Origin: Streptomyces sp. D2-8
Lineage (GTDB): Bacteria; Actinomycetota; Actinomycetes; Streptomycetales; Streptomycetaceae
DNA: 64,000 bases
Reading direction: 5' to 3'
Assembly (NCBI RefSeq): GCF_023184515.1
Contig: NZ_JAAHBP010000002.1
Location: 1 to 64,000 of the forward strand
Within the stretch, counting starts at the first letter, position 1. The number at the start of each line of letters is the position of its first letter. The notes under the pieces are model-generated. The model saw nothing but the letters and a program-made list of their open reading frames with translations. It made no database searches and was not told the origin of the DNA. Below are positions 24,721 through 33,903 of this stretch, one piece after another. Both the position numbers and the translations under genes were made by a program.

Positions 24721-25737
24721 ATGTCCCTTTCCTCGTACGAGCGTTACCCGCTGCTCTTCGGCCCTTCGCCCGTCCACCCCCTGGAGCGGCTCACCGCGCA
24801 CCTCGGCGGGGCCTCCCTCTGGGCCAAGCGCGAGGACTGCAACTCCGGTGTCGCGTACGGCGGGAACAAGACCCGCAAGCTGGAGTACCTGGTCGCCGAC
24901 GCGCTCGCCCAGGGCTGCGACACGCTCGTGTCGATCGGCGGCGTGCAGTCCAACCACACCCGCCAGGTCGCGGCCGTCGCCGCCCGCGCCGGGCTCAAGT
25001 GCGTTCTGGTGCAGGAGAGTTGGGTCGACTGGCCCGACGCCGTGTACGACAAGGTCGGCAACATCCTGATCAGCCGACTCGCCGGGGCCGATGTGCGGCT
25101 GGTGAAGGCCGGGTTCGGCATCGGGTTCAAGGAGAGCTGGGAGCAGGCGCTCCGGGAGGTCGAGGAGGGGGGCGGGAAGCCGTACGCCATCCCGGCCGGT
25201 GCCTCCGACCATCCGCTCGGGGGACTCGGCTTCGCCGGGTGGGCGTACGAGGTGGCCGAGCAGGAGCGGGCGCTGGGCGTCTTCTTCGACACCGTCGTGG
25301 TGTGCTCGGTGACCGGGTCGACCCAGGCCGGCATGGTCGCCGGGTTCGCCGCGCTGGAGGAGGAGGGCGGGCGGCCCCGGCGCGTGCTCGGCATCGACGC
25401 CTCGGCGAAGCCGGCCGCGACCCGCAGCCAGATCGCCCGGATCGCGCACGGCACGGGGCAGCTCATCGGCGTCAAGCGGGAGGTGACCGAGGCGGACGTC
25501 GAACTCGACGAGCGGTACCACGCAGGTGTCTACGGCATCCCCGACGAGACGACCCTGGCGGCGATGCGGCTCGCGGCCCGGACGGAGGGGATGGTCACCG
25601 ACCCCGTGTACGAGGGCAAGTCCATGGCCGGGATGATCGACCTGGTGTCGCGGGGCGAGATCGGCCGCGACGCCACGGTGCTCTACGCCCACCTGGGAGG
25701 GCAGCCGGCGCTGAACGCGTACAGCGCGCTGTTCTGA
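24721..25737 (+). CDS. acdS: 1-aminocyclopropane-1-carboxylate deaminase
   Basis: PLP enzyme that splits the ethylene precursor ACC to 2-oxobutyrate and ammonia. The 338 residues match the family: [23 protein letters not shown] start, [26 protein letters not shown] with the PLP lysine in [37 protein letters not shown] and the C-terminal [16 protein letters not shown]-cysteine desulfhydrase is the nearest alternative; the VQSNHTRQ and ESWVDW segments favour ACC deaminase. GGGAGGACTC precedes the ATG. It fits a plant-associated lifestyle alongside the pectinase island. Confidence 0.92.
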   Translation: MSLSSYERYPLLFGPSPVHPLERLTAHLGGASLWAKREDCNSGVAYGGNKTRKLEYLVADALAQGCDTLVSIGGVQSNHTRQVAAVAARAGLKCVLVQESWVDWPDAVYDKVGNILISRLAGADVRLVKAGFGIGFKESWEQALREVEEGGGKPYAIPAGASDHPLGGLGFAGWAYEVAEQERALGVFFDTVVVCSVTGSTQAGMVAGFAALEEEGGRPRRVLGIDASAKPAATRSQIARIAHGTGQLIGVKREVTEADVELDERYHAGVYGIPDETTLAAMRLAARTEGMVTDPVYEGKSMAGMIDLVSRGEIGRDATVLYAHLGGQPALNAYSALF

Positions 25738-25818
25738 CCGCCGGTGCGGCCGCGTACGGGAATCATCCGGTCGGCAGCCGGGTTGTCGCGGTCACCCGAC
25801 GCCCTGGAGGAGCCCGCC

Positions 25819-26223
25819 ATGTCCGACGAGCCAGCCGTCCGCGAACTCCGCCTGGTCGTGACCGCCGAGGACTACGACGCCGCGCTGCACTTCTACCGGG
25901 ACGTGCTCGGGCTGACCGAGCAGGGCGCGTTCGCCTCGGAGGACGGGCGGGTCACGATCCTCGACGCCGGGCGGGCCACCTTGGAGCTGACCGACCCGAA
26001 CCACGCCGCGTTCATCGACGAGGTCGAGGTGGGGCGACGGGTGGCCGGGCACATCCGGGTCGCCTTCCAGGTGGACGACTCCGTCGCCACCACGGCGAAG
26101 CTGGCCGCCGCCGGAGCCGAGGTCGTCGCCGAGCCGACGCGCACCCCCTGGAACTCCCTCAACTCCCGCCTCGAAGCCCCGGGCGCCCTCCAGCTGACGC
26201 TGTTCACCGAGCTCGACGGCTGA
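25819..26223 (+). CDS. VOC/glyoxalase-family protein
   Basis: 134-residue single-chain vicinal-oxygen-chelate fold (paired beta-alpha-beta-beta-beta modules): LRLVVTAEDYDAALHFYRDVLGL, TILDAGRATLELTDPNHAAFID, HIRVAFQVDDSVATTAKLAAAGAEVVAEPTRTPW. Substrate not predictable; possible roles are metalloenzyme or binding-type resistance protein. A ribosome binding site GGAGGAG precedes the ATG. It stands between acdS and the LacI gene. Confidence 0.85.
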   Translation: MSDEPAVRELRLVVTAEDYDAALHFYRDVLGLTEQGAFASEDGRVTILDAGRATLELTDPNHAAFIDEVEVGRRVAGHIRVAFQVDDSVATTAKLAAAGAEVVAEPTRTPWNSLNSRLEAPGALQLTLFTELDG

Positions 26224-26280
26224 GGCGCCCGTCCCTTCGCCCCTGCCGGGCAGGTTCGGGTGCCGGATACAGTGCTGAAC

Positions 26281-27318
26281 GTGTGGACGGACAATCAGCG
26301 TGCGGAGCCGAGTGCCGAGCGGCCCGACGGTGCCCGGCGCCGGGCCACGATCCACGACGTCGCACGCCTGGCCGGGGTGTCACGACAGACGGTCTCCCGG
26401 GCGGTCAACGATAAGGGTGAGATCGACCCCGGCACCAAGGAGCGGGTCCTGGAGGCGGCGCGGCTCCTGGACTACCGGCCGAGCCGGTTCGCGCGCGGGC
26501 TCGTCCGGAAGGGCGCGGTGACGGCCGGCCTGGTCATCCCGGACCTGCGCAACCCGTTCTTCCCCGAGGTGGCCGCCGGAGTGCTCGAGGCGGCCGAGCA
26601 GCGCGGCTGGCAGGTCGTCGTGTGGGACTCCCGGATCGACGAGGCCAGGGAGCGGGAGGCGCTCGACGTGCTCTCCCACCAGGCGGACGCCGTCGTGGGC
26701 TACTTCAAGGACCCGGACGACGTGCTCGTCCGGCACCTCGGGGGCGTACCACTGGTGCTGCTGGAGCGCGGCCCGCAGCAGACCCGGTTCGCCGCCGTGG
26801 GCATCGACGCCGCCACCGGTGTCGAGCAGGGCCTGAACCACCTGTTCCGCGCCGGGCACCGCAGGATCGGCATGCTGGACGGCGTGCACGGCCCCGGCCC
26901 CCGCAGGGAGGCCTTCCTGGAGCAGGTGCGGCGGCTCGGCCTGCCGGTCGACCAGGACTGGGTCGTGGTGTGCCCCGAGCACAGTGTGGCGGGCGGCGAG
27001 GCCGGAATGGAGCGGCTGCTGTCCACGCGGCCCGATGTCACGGCGGTCTTCGGCTTCAACGACCTGATCGCCGTCGGGGCGATGCGCGCCGCCCGCCGCC
27101 GTGGCCGGAGCGTTCCGGACGACCTGGCCGTACTCGGCTTCGACGGCCTCTCTCTGGGCGAGCTGGTCGAGCCCGCCCTGACCACCCTGCACATCGACAA
27201 ACGGCAGCTGGGCCGGCTGGCCGTGGAGCAGGTGGCCCGGCTGCGCGCGGGCGAGGAGCCCCTGCGGGGCGCGGACGCATGGGTGACACCCGAACTCGTG
27301 GTGCGCGACTCCGCCTGA
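26281..27318 (+). CDS. LacI-family transcriptional regulator
   Basis: About 345 residues: LacI helix-turn-helix with hinge (TIHDVARLAGVSRQTVSRAVNDKGEIDPGTKERVLEAARLLDYRPSRFARGL) and a periplasmic-binding-protein-like sensor domain (GLVIPDLRNPFFPEV, VTAVFGFNDLIAVGAMRAA, LAVLGFDGLSLGELVEPALTTLHID). A TACAGT at 26268-26273 would start transcription on the GTG at 26281, so I prefer that start; the frame opens at a GTG at 26260. No sugar genes are adjacent, so its target is not obvious; LacI-type sites occur in the pectin island 19 kb away. Confidence 0.87.
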   Translation: MWTDNQRAEPSAERPDGARRRATIHDVARLAGVSRQTVSRAVNDKGEIDPGTKERVLEAARLLDYRPSRFARGLVRKGAVTAGLVIPDLRNPFFPEVAAGVLEAAEQRGWQVVVWDSRIDEAREREALDVLSHQADAVVGYFKDPDDVLVRHLGGVPLVLLERGPQQTRFAAVGIDAATGVEQGLNHLFRAGHRRIGMLDGVHGPGPRREAFLEQVRRLGLPVDQDWVVVCPEHSVAGGEAGMERLLSTRPDVTAVFGFNDLIAVGAMRAARRRGRSVPDDLAVLGFDGLSLGELVEPALTTLHIDKRQLGRLAVEQVARLRAGEEPLRGADAWVTPELVVRDSA

Positions 27319-27472
27319 CGTTCCCGCCGTCCGGCCCCTCGGAGGACCAGGGCCGGCCGCGCCCGCTCCCTTCGAAGAGACGAGAGGGCCGGGTCCGGTC
27401 TCCGTCCGGCTCGCGAGGCGCCGTTCTCGGTAAGGTGCGGAGAGAGTCCCCGGTTGGTGAAGGAGTGGTCGC

Positions 27473-28090
27473 GTGGCGCAGGTCAGGCCCATGCGGGCGG
27501 ACGCCCGGCGCAACTACGAGCGGTTGCTGACGGTCGCCGCGGAGGCCTTCGCCGAGCACGGGGAAGGCGCGTCGCTCGACGACATCGCCAAGCGGGCCGG
27601 GGTCGGCTCCGGCACGCTGTACCGGCACTTCCCGACCCGGCAGGCACTGCTGGAGGCCGCGTATCTGGACCGCGTCGAGGCGATCGCGGCGAGGGCCGAT
27701 GCGCTCGCGGCTGAACTGCCGCCGGGCGAGGCGCTGGTCGCGTGGCTGTACGAGCTCGGCGCGGGACTGATCCGGATGCGGGGTCTGAAGGCCCTGCTCG
27801 GTCCGGCCGTCACCGAGAGCGGCTCGGCCATGGCCACGGCCTGCGGCGATTCGGTCAAGGCCGCGGCCGGGCGGCTGGTCCGGGCGGCGCAGGAAGAGGG
27901 CACGCTGCGGGCGGACGTCGAGCCGGCCGACGTGCTGCGGCTGGCCCACGGGGTGGCGACGGCGTCGGAACTGGCGGACGGGGAGGGCCGGCACATCCGG
28001 CGGTACCTGACGCTGCTGATGGAGGGGCTGGGGGCGCGGCGCCGCCGACATGGTCGGCCGGACGCCGGACGCCGGACGCCCCCTGGGTAA
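27473..28090 (+). CDS. TetR-family regulator
   Basis: 205-residue regulator with TetR HTH (ADARRNYERLLTVAAEAFAEHGEGASLDDIAKRAGVGSGTLYRHFPTRQALLEAAY) and a SbtR-like C-terminal domain (GLKALLGPAVTESGSAM, GRLVRAAQEEGTLRADVEPADVLRLAHGV). GTG start with GAAGGAG upstream. No divergent or downstream partner on the same strand; its regulon is unknown. Its stop codon lies in the terminator shared with the convergent TerD gene. Confidence 0.87.
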   Translation: MAQVRPMRADARRNYERLLTVAAEAFAEHGEGASLDDIAKRAGVGSGTLYRHFPTRQALLEAAYLDRVEAIAARADALAAELPPGEALVAWLYELGAGLIRMRGLKALLGPAVTESGSAMATACGDSVKAAAGRLVRAAQEEGTLRADVEPADVLRLAHGVATASELADGEGRHIRRYLTLLMEGLGARRRRHGRPDAGRRTPPG

Positions 28091-28100
28091 GGGGGCGTCC
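28074..28100. terminator. Bidirectional terminator
   Basis: GGACGCCCCC (28074-28083) pairs with GGGGGCGTCC (28091-28100) around a 7-base loop, between the convergent TetR and TerD genes; it includes the TetR stop codon. Confidence 0.82.
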
Positions 28101-28118
28101 CCGGAGGCCGGTGGCGGG

Positions 28119-29318
28119 TTACAGCGCCTGCGCCGCCGGCTTCACCATTCCCCTCACCGTGCGGGACTTCACGAACTCACCCAAGGCCGTCATCTCCCAC
28201 TCGCCGGAGAACTGGCGGATCAGCTTGGCCATCATCACGCCGGTCTGCGCCTCGGCGCCGGTGAGGTCGAAGCGGACCAGTTCCTCGCCGGTCGTGCCGT
28301 CCAGGAGGCGGCAGTAGGCCTTGGCGACCTCCGTGAACTTCTGGCCGGAGAAGGAGTTGACCGTGAAGACCAGGCCGGTGACCTCCTGGGGCAGGCGGCC
28401 GAGGTCGACCATGATGGTCTCGTCGTCCCCGCCGCCCTCACCGGTGAGGTTGTCGCCGGAGTGCTGGATCGCGCCGCCCACGATCTGGAGCTTGCCGAAG
28501 TAGCAGCTGTCGATGTGGTTGCGCTGCGGCCCGTAGGCGATGACCGAGGCGTCCAGGTCGATGTCCTTGCCGCGGTAGGCCGGCTCCCAGCCGAGACCCA
28601 TCCTGACCTGGGACAGCAGAGGGCGGCCGCCCTTCATCAGGGAGACCGTCTGGTGCTTCTGGAGGCTGACGCGGCCCTTGTCGAGGTTGATCTTCCCGGC
28701 GCCGGGCGCGGCCGGGGGCGGCGTGGCGGGGGCGGCCGGGGGCGCGGCGGGCGTGGAGACGGGCGGGGCCGGCGGCTGCACCGGGGCCGGCGGGGTCACC
28801 GGCTGGGGCGGGGCGGCGGCGGCCGGTTCCTCCACCGTGACCCCGAAGTCCGTGGCGATGCCCGCGAGGCCGTTGGCGTATCCCTGGCCGACGGCGCGGG
28901 CCTTCCACTGGCCGCCTCGCTGGTAGACCTCCACGATGACCAGGGCCGTCTCGCTGCCGAGCTGCGGGGGCGTGAACGTGGCCAGGACGGAGCTGTCGTC
29001 CGCGTTGCGGATCGTGGCGGTCGGCTCGATGCCCTGGAAGGTCTGGCCCGCGGCGTCCGGGCTCGCCGTGACGACGATCTTCTCGATGCCAGGGGGGAGG
29101 GCCGCCGTGTCGACCACGATCGCGTCGGGCGCACTGCCGCCGCCCGAGCGGTACGTCACGCCCGGGCCCGACGGCTGGTTGTAGAAGATGAAGTCGTCGT
29201 CGGAGCGCACCTTGCCGTCGGCGGTGAGCAGCAGGCCCGATACGTCGAGCCGCACCGGGGCGGCGACGTCCACCGTCACGCGGGCGGCGGGCAGGGGGAT
29301 GTTCGAGCCAGGGGTCAT
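28119..29318 (-). CDS. Two-domain TerD-family protein
   Basis: About 399 residues with two TerD domains, N-terminal (LDVSGLLLTADGKVRSDDDFIFYNQPSG, GGQWKARAVGQGYANGLAGIATDFGV) and C-terminal (LGWEPAYRGKDIDLDASVIAYG, ETIMVDLGRLPQEVTGLVFTVNSFSGQKF), joined by a Pro/Ala-rich linker of about 60 residues. TerD modules bind calcium through Asp-rich loops and are associated with tellurite, phage and stress responses. ATG at 29318 preferred; ATG at 29327 is possible. No other ter genes lie nearby, so function in streptomycete development or stress is only inferred. Confidence 0.88.
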   Translation of the reverse strand: MTPGSNIPLPAARVTVDVAAPVRLDVSGLLLTADGKVRSDDDFIFYNQPSGPGVTYRSGGGSAPDAIVVDTAALPPGIEKIVVTASPDAAGQTFQGIEPTATIRNADDSSVLATFTPPQLGSETALVIVEVYQRGGQWKARAVGQGYANGLAGIATDFGVTVEEPAAAAPPQPVTPPAPVQPPAPPVSTPAAPPAAPATPPPAAPGAGKINLDKGRVSLQKHQTVSLMKGGRPLLSQVRMGLGWEPAYRGKDIDLDASVIAYGPQRNHIDSCYFGKLQIVGGAIQHSGDNLTGEGGGDDETIMVDLGRLPQEVTGLVFTVNSFSGQKFTEVAKAYCRLLDGTTGEELVRFDLTGAEAQTGVMMAKLIRQFSGEWEMTALGEFVKSRTVRGMVKPAAQAL

Positions 29319-29382
29319 AGCTGTCATGCCGGGTGAACGAGCGAAGCGGTTTTGCCGTTCCCTTACCTTGCGGCCAATCGGG

Positions 29383-29604
29383 TCACCGGCGATTGCGGGG
29401 GTGGTGGCGGGCGGTGCGTTCGTTGCCCCGCTTGTAGTTGCCGGTCCAGCGGGCCATGACGAGCTGGGGGTCGGAGCCCTCGACCTCCGCGAGGAACCGC
29501 GTGGCCCGGGGACCGTTCAGGGTGGTGGCGGGGCGGCCGTGGTGGCTGATGCGGACGGAGCCGCCCGTGTGCTGCTCGTAGGTGAATCCGTGGGGTCGTG
29601 GCAT
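29383..29604 (-). CDS. Small conserved streptomycete protein
   Basis: 73-residue basic protein starting MPRPHGFTYEQHTGGSV and ending KRGNERTARHHPRNRR. I recognise the pattern as a conserved hypothetical in Streptomyces, with a core FLAEVEGSDPQLVMARWTGNYKRGNER. No domain with a known role is evident; the basic tail could contact nucleic acid. Start set at the ATG at 29604. Confidence 0.72.
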   Translation of the reverse strand: MPRPHGFTYEQHTGGSVRISHHGRPATTLNGPRATRFLAEVEGSDPQLVMARWTGNYKRGNERTARHHPRNRR

Positions 29605-29676
29605 GCCGTGAGCGTAGGGGGCGGAGGGCGGGCGCCCCACCGAATTTCGCCCGACCCTCCCGCAGAGGTCCGTTCC

Positions 29677-30666
29677 CTACGGCACGACCACGATCTTGCG
29701 GCCGACCCCCGCGGCGAACTGCTCCAGCGCCTGCGGGTACCGCTCCAGCGGGATGCGGTCGCTGATGAAGATCTCCGGGTCGAGGACTCCGTTCGCGAAC
29801 AGCTCCGCCGCCCGCTCGAAGCTGTGCAGCACCGCCATCGAACCCGTGATGGTGATCTCCTGGTTGTAGATGCGGTACGGGTCGATCGTCACGCGCGTCG
29901 CGTAGTCGGCCACGCCGAACTGCAGGAACGTGCCGGCCTTCGCCACCCGGTCCAGGCCGTCCTGGATCGCCGCCGCGTTGCCCGTGGCGTCGACGACCAG
30001 GTCCCAGCCCTGCGGACGGTCCAGTTCGTCGGGGTTCGCCGCCGACGCCGAGACGCCCAGGCGGTGGGCCGTCTCCAGGCGGGCCGGGTTCACGTCGACG
30101 ACGTCCACGCTCGCCGCGCCCGTGCGCTTGGCCAGCTCCAGCATCATCAGGCCCATCGTGCCGGAGCCGTAGATCAGGACGTGCGCGCCGAGGCGCGACT
30201 GGAGCACGTCGTAGCCGCGGACCGCGCAGGACAGCGGCTCCACCAGCGCGGCGTCCTCGGTGCGGACGTGGTCGGGGAGCTTCACGCAGTTCGCCACCGG
30301 GGCGAGGGCGTACCTGGCCGCGCCTCCGGCCGTGGTCACGCCGATCGCCGCCCAGCGTTCGCAGAGGTTGTTGTGGCCCGTACGGCAGTAGCGGCACTCG
30401 TAGCAGTACAGGGACGGGTCGACGGCGACCCGGTCGCCCATCGACACCTCCGTGACCTGGGTGCCGACCCCGACGACCTCGCCGGCGAACTCGTGCCCGG
30501 GCACGATCGGCAGCTTCGGGGCGAACTCGCCCTGGAGGATGTGCAGGTCCGTGCCGCACAGCCCGCAGGCCGCGACCTCGACGACGACCTCGCGCGGCCC
30601 TGGCGTCGGGTCCGGGACCTCGGTGACGACGGCCTTGCCCACGGACTCGATGACGGCGGCCTTCAT
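29677..30666 (-). CDS. Zinc-dependent sugar-alcohol dehydrogenase
   Basis: 329-residue medium-chain dehydrogenase. Catalytic zinc site in CGLCGTDLH and PGHEFAGEVVG; structural zinc cysteines in CYECRYCRTGHNNLC; nucleotide-binding LIYGSGTMGLMMLELAKRTGA and acidic DVVDVNPAR, favouring NAD. The closest families are sorbitol/L-iditol/threonine dehydrogenases. It overlaps the upstream permease gene by ATGA and ends the importer operon, so it most likely oxidises the imported polyol. Confidence 0.9.
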   Translation of the reverse strand: MKAAVIESVGKAVVTEVPDPTPGPREVVVEVAACGLCGTDLHILQGEFAPKLPIVPGHEFAGEVVGVGTQVTEVSMGDRVAVDPSLYCYECRYCRTGHNNLCERWAAIGVTTAGGAARYALAPVANCVKLPDHVRTEDAALVEPLSCAVRGYDVLQSRLGAHVLIYGSGTMGLMMLELAKRTGAASVDVVDVNPARLETAHRLGVSASAANPDELDRPQGWDLVVDATGNAAAIQDGLDRVAKAGTFLQFGVADYATRVTIDPYRIYNQEITITGSMAVLHSFERAAELFANGVLDPEIFISDRIPLERYPQALEQFAAGVGRKIVVVP

Positions 30667-31514
30667 TTCACGGCTCCCAACGACAGGCCCTGGACCAGCT
30701 TGTCCTGGGCGGCGAACCCCGCGGCGAGCACCGGCAGGGAGATGACGAGCGACGCGGCGCACACCTTCGCCAGGAACAGGCCCTGGCTGGTGATGAAGCC
30801 GGTCAGGAAGACGGGGGCGGTCTCGGCGACCACACCCGTGAGCACCCGGGCGAACAGCAGCTCGTTCCAGCTGAAGATGAAGCAGATCAACGCGGTCGCG
30901 GCGATACCGGGGAGGGAGATCGGGGCGACCACGCGCGCGAGGACCGTCGGCAGCCGTGCCCCGTCCACCCGGGCGGCCTCGATCACCGCGACCGGGATCT
31001 CGGCGAGGAACGACTGCATCATCCACACCGCGATCGGCAGGTTCATGGAGGTGTAGAGGATGACCAGCAGCCAGATGTTGTCGAGCATCCCCGCGTTCTT
31101 GGCGAACAGGTAGATCGGCAGCAGGCCGGCCACGGCGGGCAGCATCTTCGTGGAGAGGAAGAAGAACAGGACGTCCGTCCACTTACGGACGCGGTTGATG
31201 GACAGCGCGTACGCCGCCGGGAAGGCCAGCAGCAGCACCAGCAGGGTCGAGGCCACGGAGGCGACCGTGGAGTTGATCAGGGCCGGCCAGGGGCTCGCGC
31301 CGCCGCCCGCGCCGAAGAACTCGCGGTAGCCGTCCAGGGTCAGCGAGGCCGCGAAGGACGGCGGGTTGGTCGCCGCGTCCGCCTCCGAGTGGAAGGACGT
31401 CAGCGCCATCCACGCGATGGGCAGGAAGAACGCGATGCCGAGCAGCCAGGCCAGCAGGCCCAGGCCCGCCCCCTTGCCACGGACACGGCGGGTACGCAGT
31501 GCGGTCGTGCTCAT
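30663..31514 (-). CDS. Carbohydrate ABC transporter permease (MalG type)
   Basis: 283-residue inner-membrane subunit with six predicted helices and the EAA motif (AARVDGARLPTVLARVVAPISLPGIA, about residues 188-213). CUT1 family, partner of the preceding permease, to which it is coupled by ATGA, and of the lipoprotein encoded upstream. N-terminal helix LGLLAWLLGIAFFLPIAWMALTSF. No ATPase gene is present in the cluster. Confidence 0.92.
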   Translation of the reverse strand: MSTTALRTRRVRGKGAGLGLLAWLLGIAFFLPIAWMALTSFHSEADAATNPPSFAASLTLDGYREFFGAGGGASPWPALINSTVASVASTLLVLLLAFPAAYALSINRVRKWTDVLFFFLSTKMLPAVAGLLPIYLFAKNAGMLDNIWLLVILYTSMNLPIAVWMMQSFLAEIPVAVIEAARVDGARLPTVLARVVAPISLPGIAATALICFIFSWNELLFARVLTGVVAETAPVFLTGFITSQGLFLAKVCAASLVISLPVLAAGFAAQDKLVQGLSLGAVK

Positions 31515-32452
31515 GCGCGGGACACCTCCTCGCGGAACAGGGACGACACCACGCGCAGGGCGAAGGTCGCGATGACGATCGAGCCGATGACGACCAGGAC
31601 GCCCGCGGCCGAGGCGAGGCCGTTCTCATGGGCCTGGTAGAAGCTCTGGTAGACGGTGTAGGGGAGGTTGGCGGTGCCGAGGCCGCCGGACGTGATCGTG
31701 AAGACCGCGTCGAAGTTCTGGACGATGTAGATCGAGCCCAGCAGGGCGCCCAGTTCGAGGTAGCGGCGCAGGTGCGGGAGCGTCAGATGGACGAAGATCT
31801 GCCAGTCGCTCGCGCCGTCGACCCGGGCGGCCTCGATCTGCTCGTGGTCGCGGCTCTGCAGGCCGGCGAGCAGGATCAGCATCATGAACGGCGTCCACTG
31901 CCAGACGAGGGAGGCCTCGACCGCGAGCAGCGGGGTGGTGGAGATCCAGTCGGGCTGTGGCCCGCCCACATAGTGCACCAACCCATTGAACAGTCCGTAT
32001 TCAGGGTTGTAGAGCACATGCTTCCAGAGCAGGGCCGCCGCGACCGGCACCACCAGGAACGGTGCGATCAGCAGCGTCCGTACGATGCCCCGGCCGCGGA
32101 ACCTCCGGTCCAGCAGCAGCGCCAGGACGAGCCCGAGGACCAGGCTGGCCAGCACCACGGCCACCGTCAGCAGCACGGTCGTCCACACCGAGTGGCGCAG
32201 GTCCGGGTTGGTGAGGACCTCCTGGTAGTTGTCGACGCCGGTGAAGTGCCGGGCGTCGGGATAGAGGGAGTTCCAGTCGAAGAAGGAGATCACCAGCGTG
32301 GCCACGAAGGGCAGCTGGGTGACGACGATCATGAAGATCAGGGCGGGCAGCAGCGGGGCCCGGGTCGCCCAGGCGCGCAGGCGGGCGGAGGGCCGGCGGA
32401 CCGGGGTGCGCGTCTCGGGAGCGGCCACGGGGGCCGTTGTCATGGCGGTCAT
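31511..32452 (-). CDS. Carbohydrate ABC transporter permease (MalF type)
   Basis: 313-residue CUT1 permease: helix LLPALIFMIVVTQLPFVATLVISFF, then HFTGVDNYQEVL, a membrane domain and the EAA loop EAARVDGASDWQIFVHLTLPHLRRYL. The ATG at 32452 overlaps the binding-protein stop (ATGA), with a second ATG at 32443. Pairing with the MalG-type gene downstream makes a heterodimeric channel. Confidence 0.92.
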   Translation of the reverse strand: MTAMTTAPVAAPETRTPVRRPSARLRAWATRAPLLPALIFMIVVTQLPFVATLVISFFDWNSLYPDARHFTGVDNYQEVLTNPDLRHSVWTTVLLTVAVVLASLVLGLVLALLLDRRFRGRGIVRTLLIAPFLVVPVAAALLWKHVLYNPEYGLFNGLVHYVGGPQPDWISTTPLLAVEASLVWQWTPFMMLILLAGLQSRDHEQIEAARVDGASDWQIFVHLTLPHLRRYLELGALLGSIYIVQNFDAVFTITSGGLGTANLPYTVYQSFYQAHENGLASAAGVLVVIGSIVIATFALRVVSSLFREEVSRA

Positions 32453-33822
32453 CGTCCCTCGTACTCCTCGGAGATCTTCTCGGCGAGCGCCTGAGACTTG
32501 TTCAGGGCCGACTCGACGGACTGGCGTCCGGCGATGGCCGCGCTGATCTCCTGGGAGACCTTGGTGCCGAGGTCGGTGAACTCGGGGATGCCGACGAACT
32601 GGATACCGGGCGCGGGCCGCGGCTGTACGCCGGGATCGTTCGGCCGGGCCTTCTCGATGGCCTCCTTGGTCATCTCCTGGAAGGCACCCGCCTCCTTGCG
32701 GTAGTCGGCGTTGGCGTACGTCGACGCCCGCTTGCCGGCCGGGACGTTCGACCAGCCGACCTGGTCGCCGACCAGTTCCTCGTAGCCCTTGCCGGACGCC
32801 CAGGAGATGAACTTCCAGGCGTTGTCCGGGTTGCGGGAGGCCTTCTGGATGCCCCAGGCCCAGGTGTAGAGCCAGCCGGAGGACTCGGTCTTCTCGACGG
32901 GGGCGGGGGCGTAGCCGACCTTGCCCTTGACCGGGGAGTTCGCCGCCTCGAGGGACCCGGCCGCGGAGGTGGCGTCGTACCACATGGCGACCTTGCCCTG
33001 GGTCATGTTGTTCAGGCACTCGGCGAAGCCGGACTGGGCGGCGCCGGACTCGCCGTGCTCGCGCACCAGGTCGACATAGAACTTCGTCGCCTTCTCGAAG
33101 GCGGGCGAATTGAGCTGGGCCTTCCAGTTCTTGTCGAACCAGGTGCCGCCGAAGGTGTTGACGACGGTGGTGAGCGGGGCCATCACCTCGCCCCAGCCGG
33201 GCAGGCCGCGCAGGCAGATGCCCTTCATGCCGGGCTCGGCGCCGTCCGCCCGCGCCGCGAGGTCCGCCACCTGCTGCCAGGTGGGGTGGGCGGGCATCGT
33301 CAGGCCCTTCTCCTCGAACACGTCCTTGCGGTACATCAGGAACGACGATTCGCCGTAGAAGGGCTGGCCGTAGAGCTTGCCGTCGTCCGCGGTGAGGGAC
33401 TGGCGCATGGGCTTCAGGACGTCCTGCTCGTCGTAGCCCGGGTCCTTGGCGACATAGCCGTTCATCTCGTGCAGCCAGCCGTTGCGGGCGTAGATCGGTA
33501 TCTCGTAGTTGGACAGGGTGGCGACGTCGTACTGGCCGGCCTGGTTGGCGAAGTCCTGGCTGATCTTGTCGCGGACGTCGTTCTCGGGCAGGACGGTGAA
33601 GTTGACCTTGATGCCCGTCTCCTTGGTGAAGTGGGCGCGGGTCAGCTTCTGCAGCTCGACCATCTGGGGGTTGTTGACCATCAGGACGTTGATGGCGTCG
33701 CCGCCGGATCCGGCCCCGCCCGCGCCGACCCAGCAGCCGGAGAGCAGCGGGGCGAGCAACGTCCCTGCGGCGACCAGGGCGAGCGTGGCTCGCGGCGGCC
33801 GTCGTCGGCTCTGGGTTCGCAT
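32449..33822 (-). CDS. Extracellular sugar/polyol-binding lipoprotein
   Basis: 457-residue solute-binding protein (family 1). Signal with lipobox ATLALVAAGTLLAPLLSGC, so it is lipid-anchored on the outer face. Mature domain: INVLMVNNPQMVELQKL, YGQPFYGESSFLMYRKDVFEEKGL, WLYTWAWGIQKASRNPDNAWKFISW. AGGAGCG precedes the ATG at 33822. First gene of the unit binding protein - permease - permease - dehydrogenase; sorbitol or mannitol-like substrates are suggested by the dehydrogenase and DeoR neighbour. Confidence 0.92.
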   Translation of the reverse strand: MRTQSRRRPPRATLALVAAGTLLAPLLSGCWVGAGGAGSGGDAINVLMVNNPQMVELQKLTRAHFTKETGIKVNFTVLPENDVRDKISQDFANQAGQYDVATLSNYEIPIYARNGWLHEMNGYVAKDPGYDEQDVLKPMRQSLTADDGKLYGQPFYGESSFLMYRKDVFEEKGLTMPAHPTWQQVADLAARADGAEPGMKGICLRGLPGWGEVMAPLTTVVNTFGGTWFDKNWKAQLNSPAFEKATKFYVDLVREHGESGAAQSGFAECLNNMTQGKVAMWYDATSAAGSLEAANSPVKGKVGYAPAPVEKTESSGWLYTWAWGIQKASRNPDNAWKFISWASGKGYEELVGDQVGWSNVPAGKRASTYANADYRKEAGAFQEMTKEAIEKARPNDPGVQPRPAPGIQFVGIPEFTDLGTKVSQEISAAIAGRQSVESALNKSQALAEKISEEYEGR

Positions 33823-33903
33823 GGATCGCTCCTGGATGTATGGGGAGATAAGGGGCATCGCGGGGCGTGCGGATGCCCCGGGGGGATGGGGGTCGATGTG
33901 TGG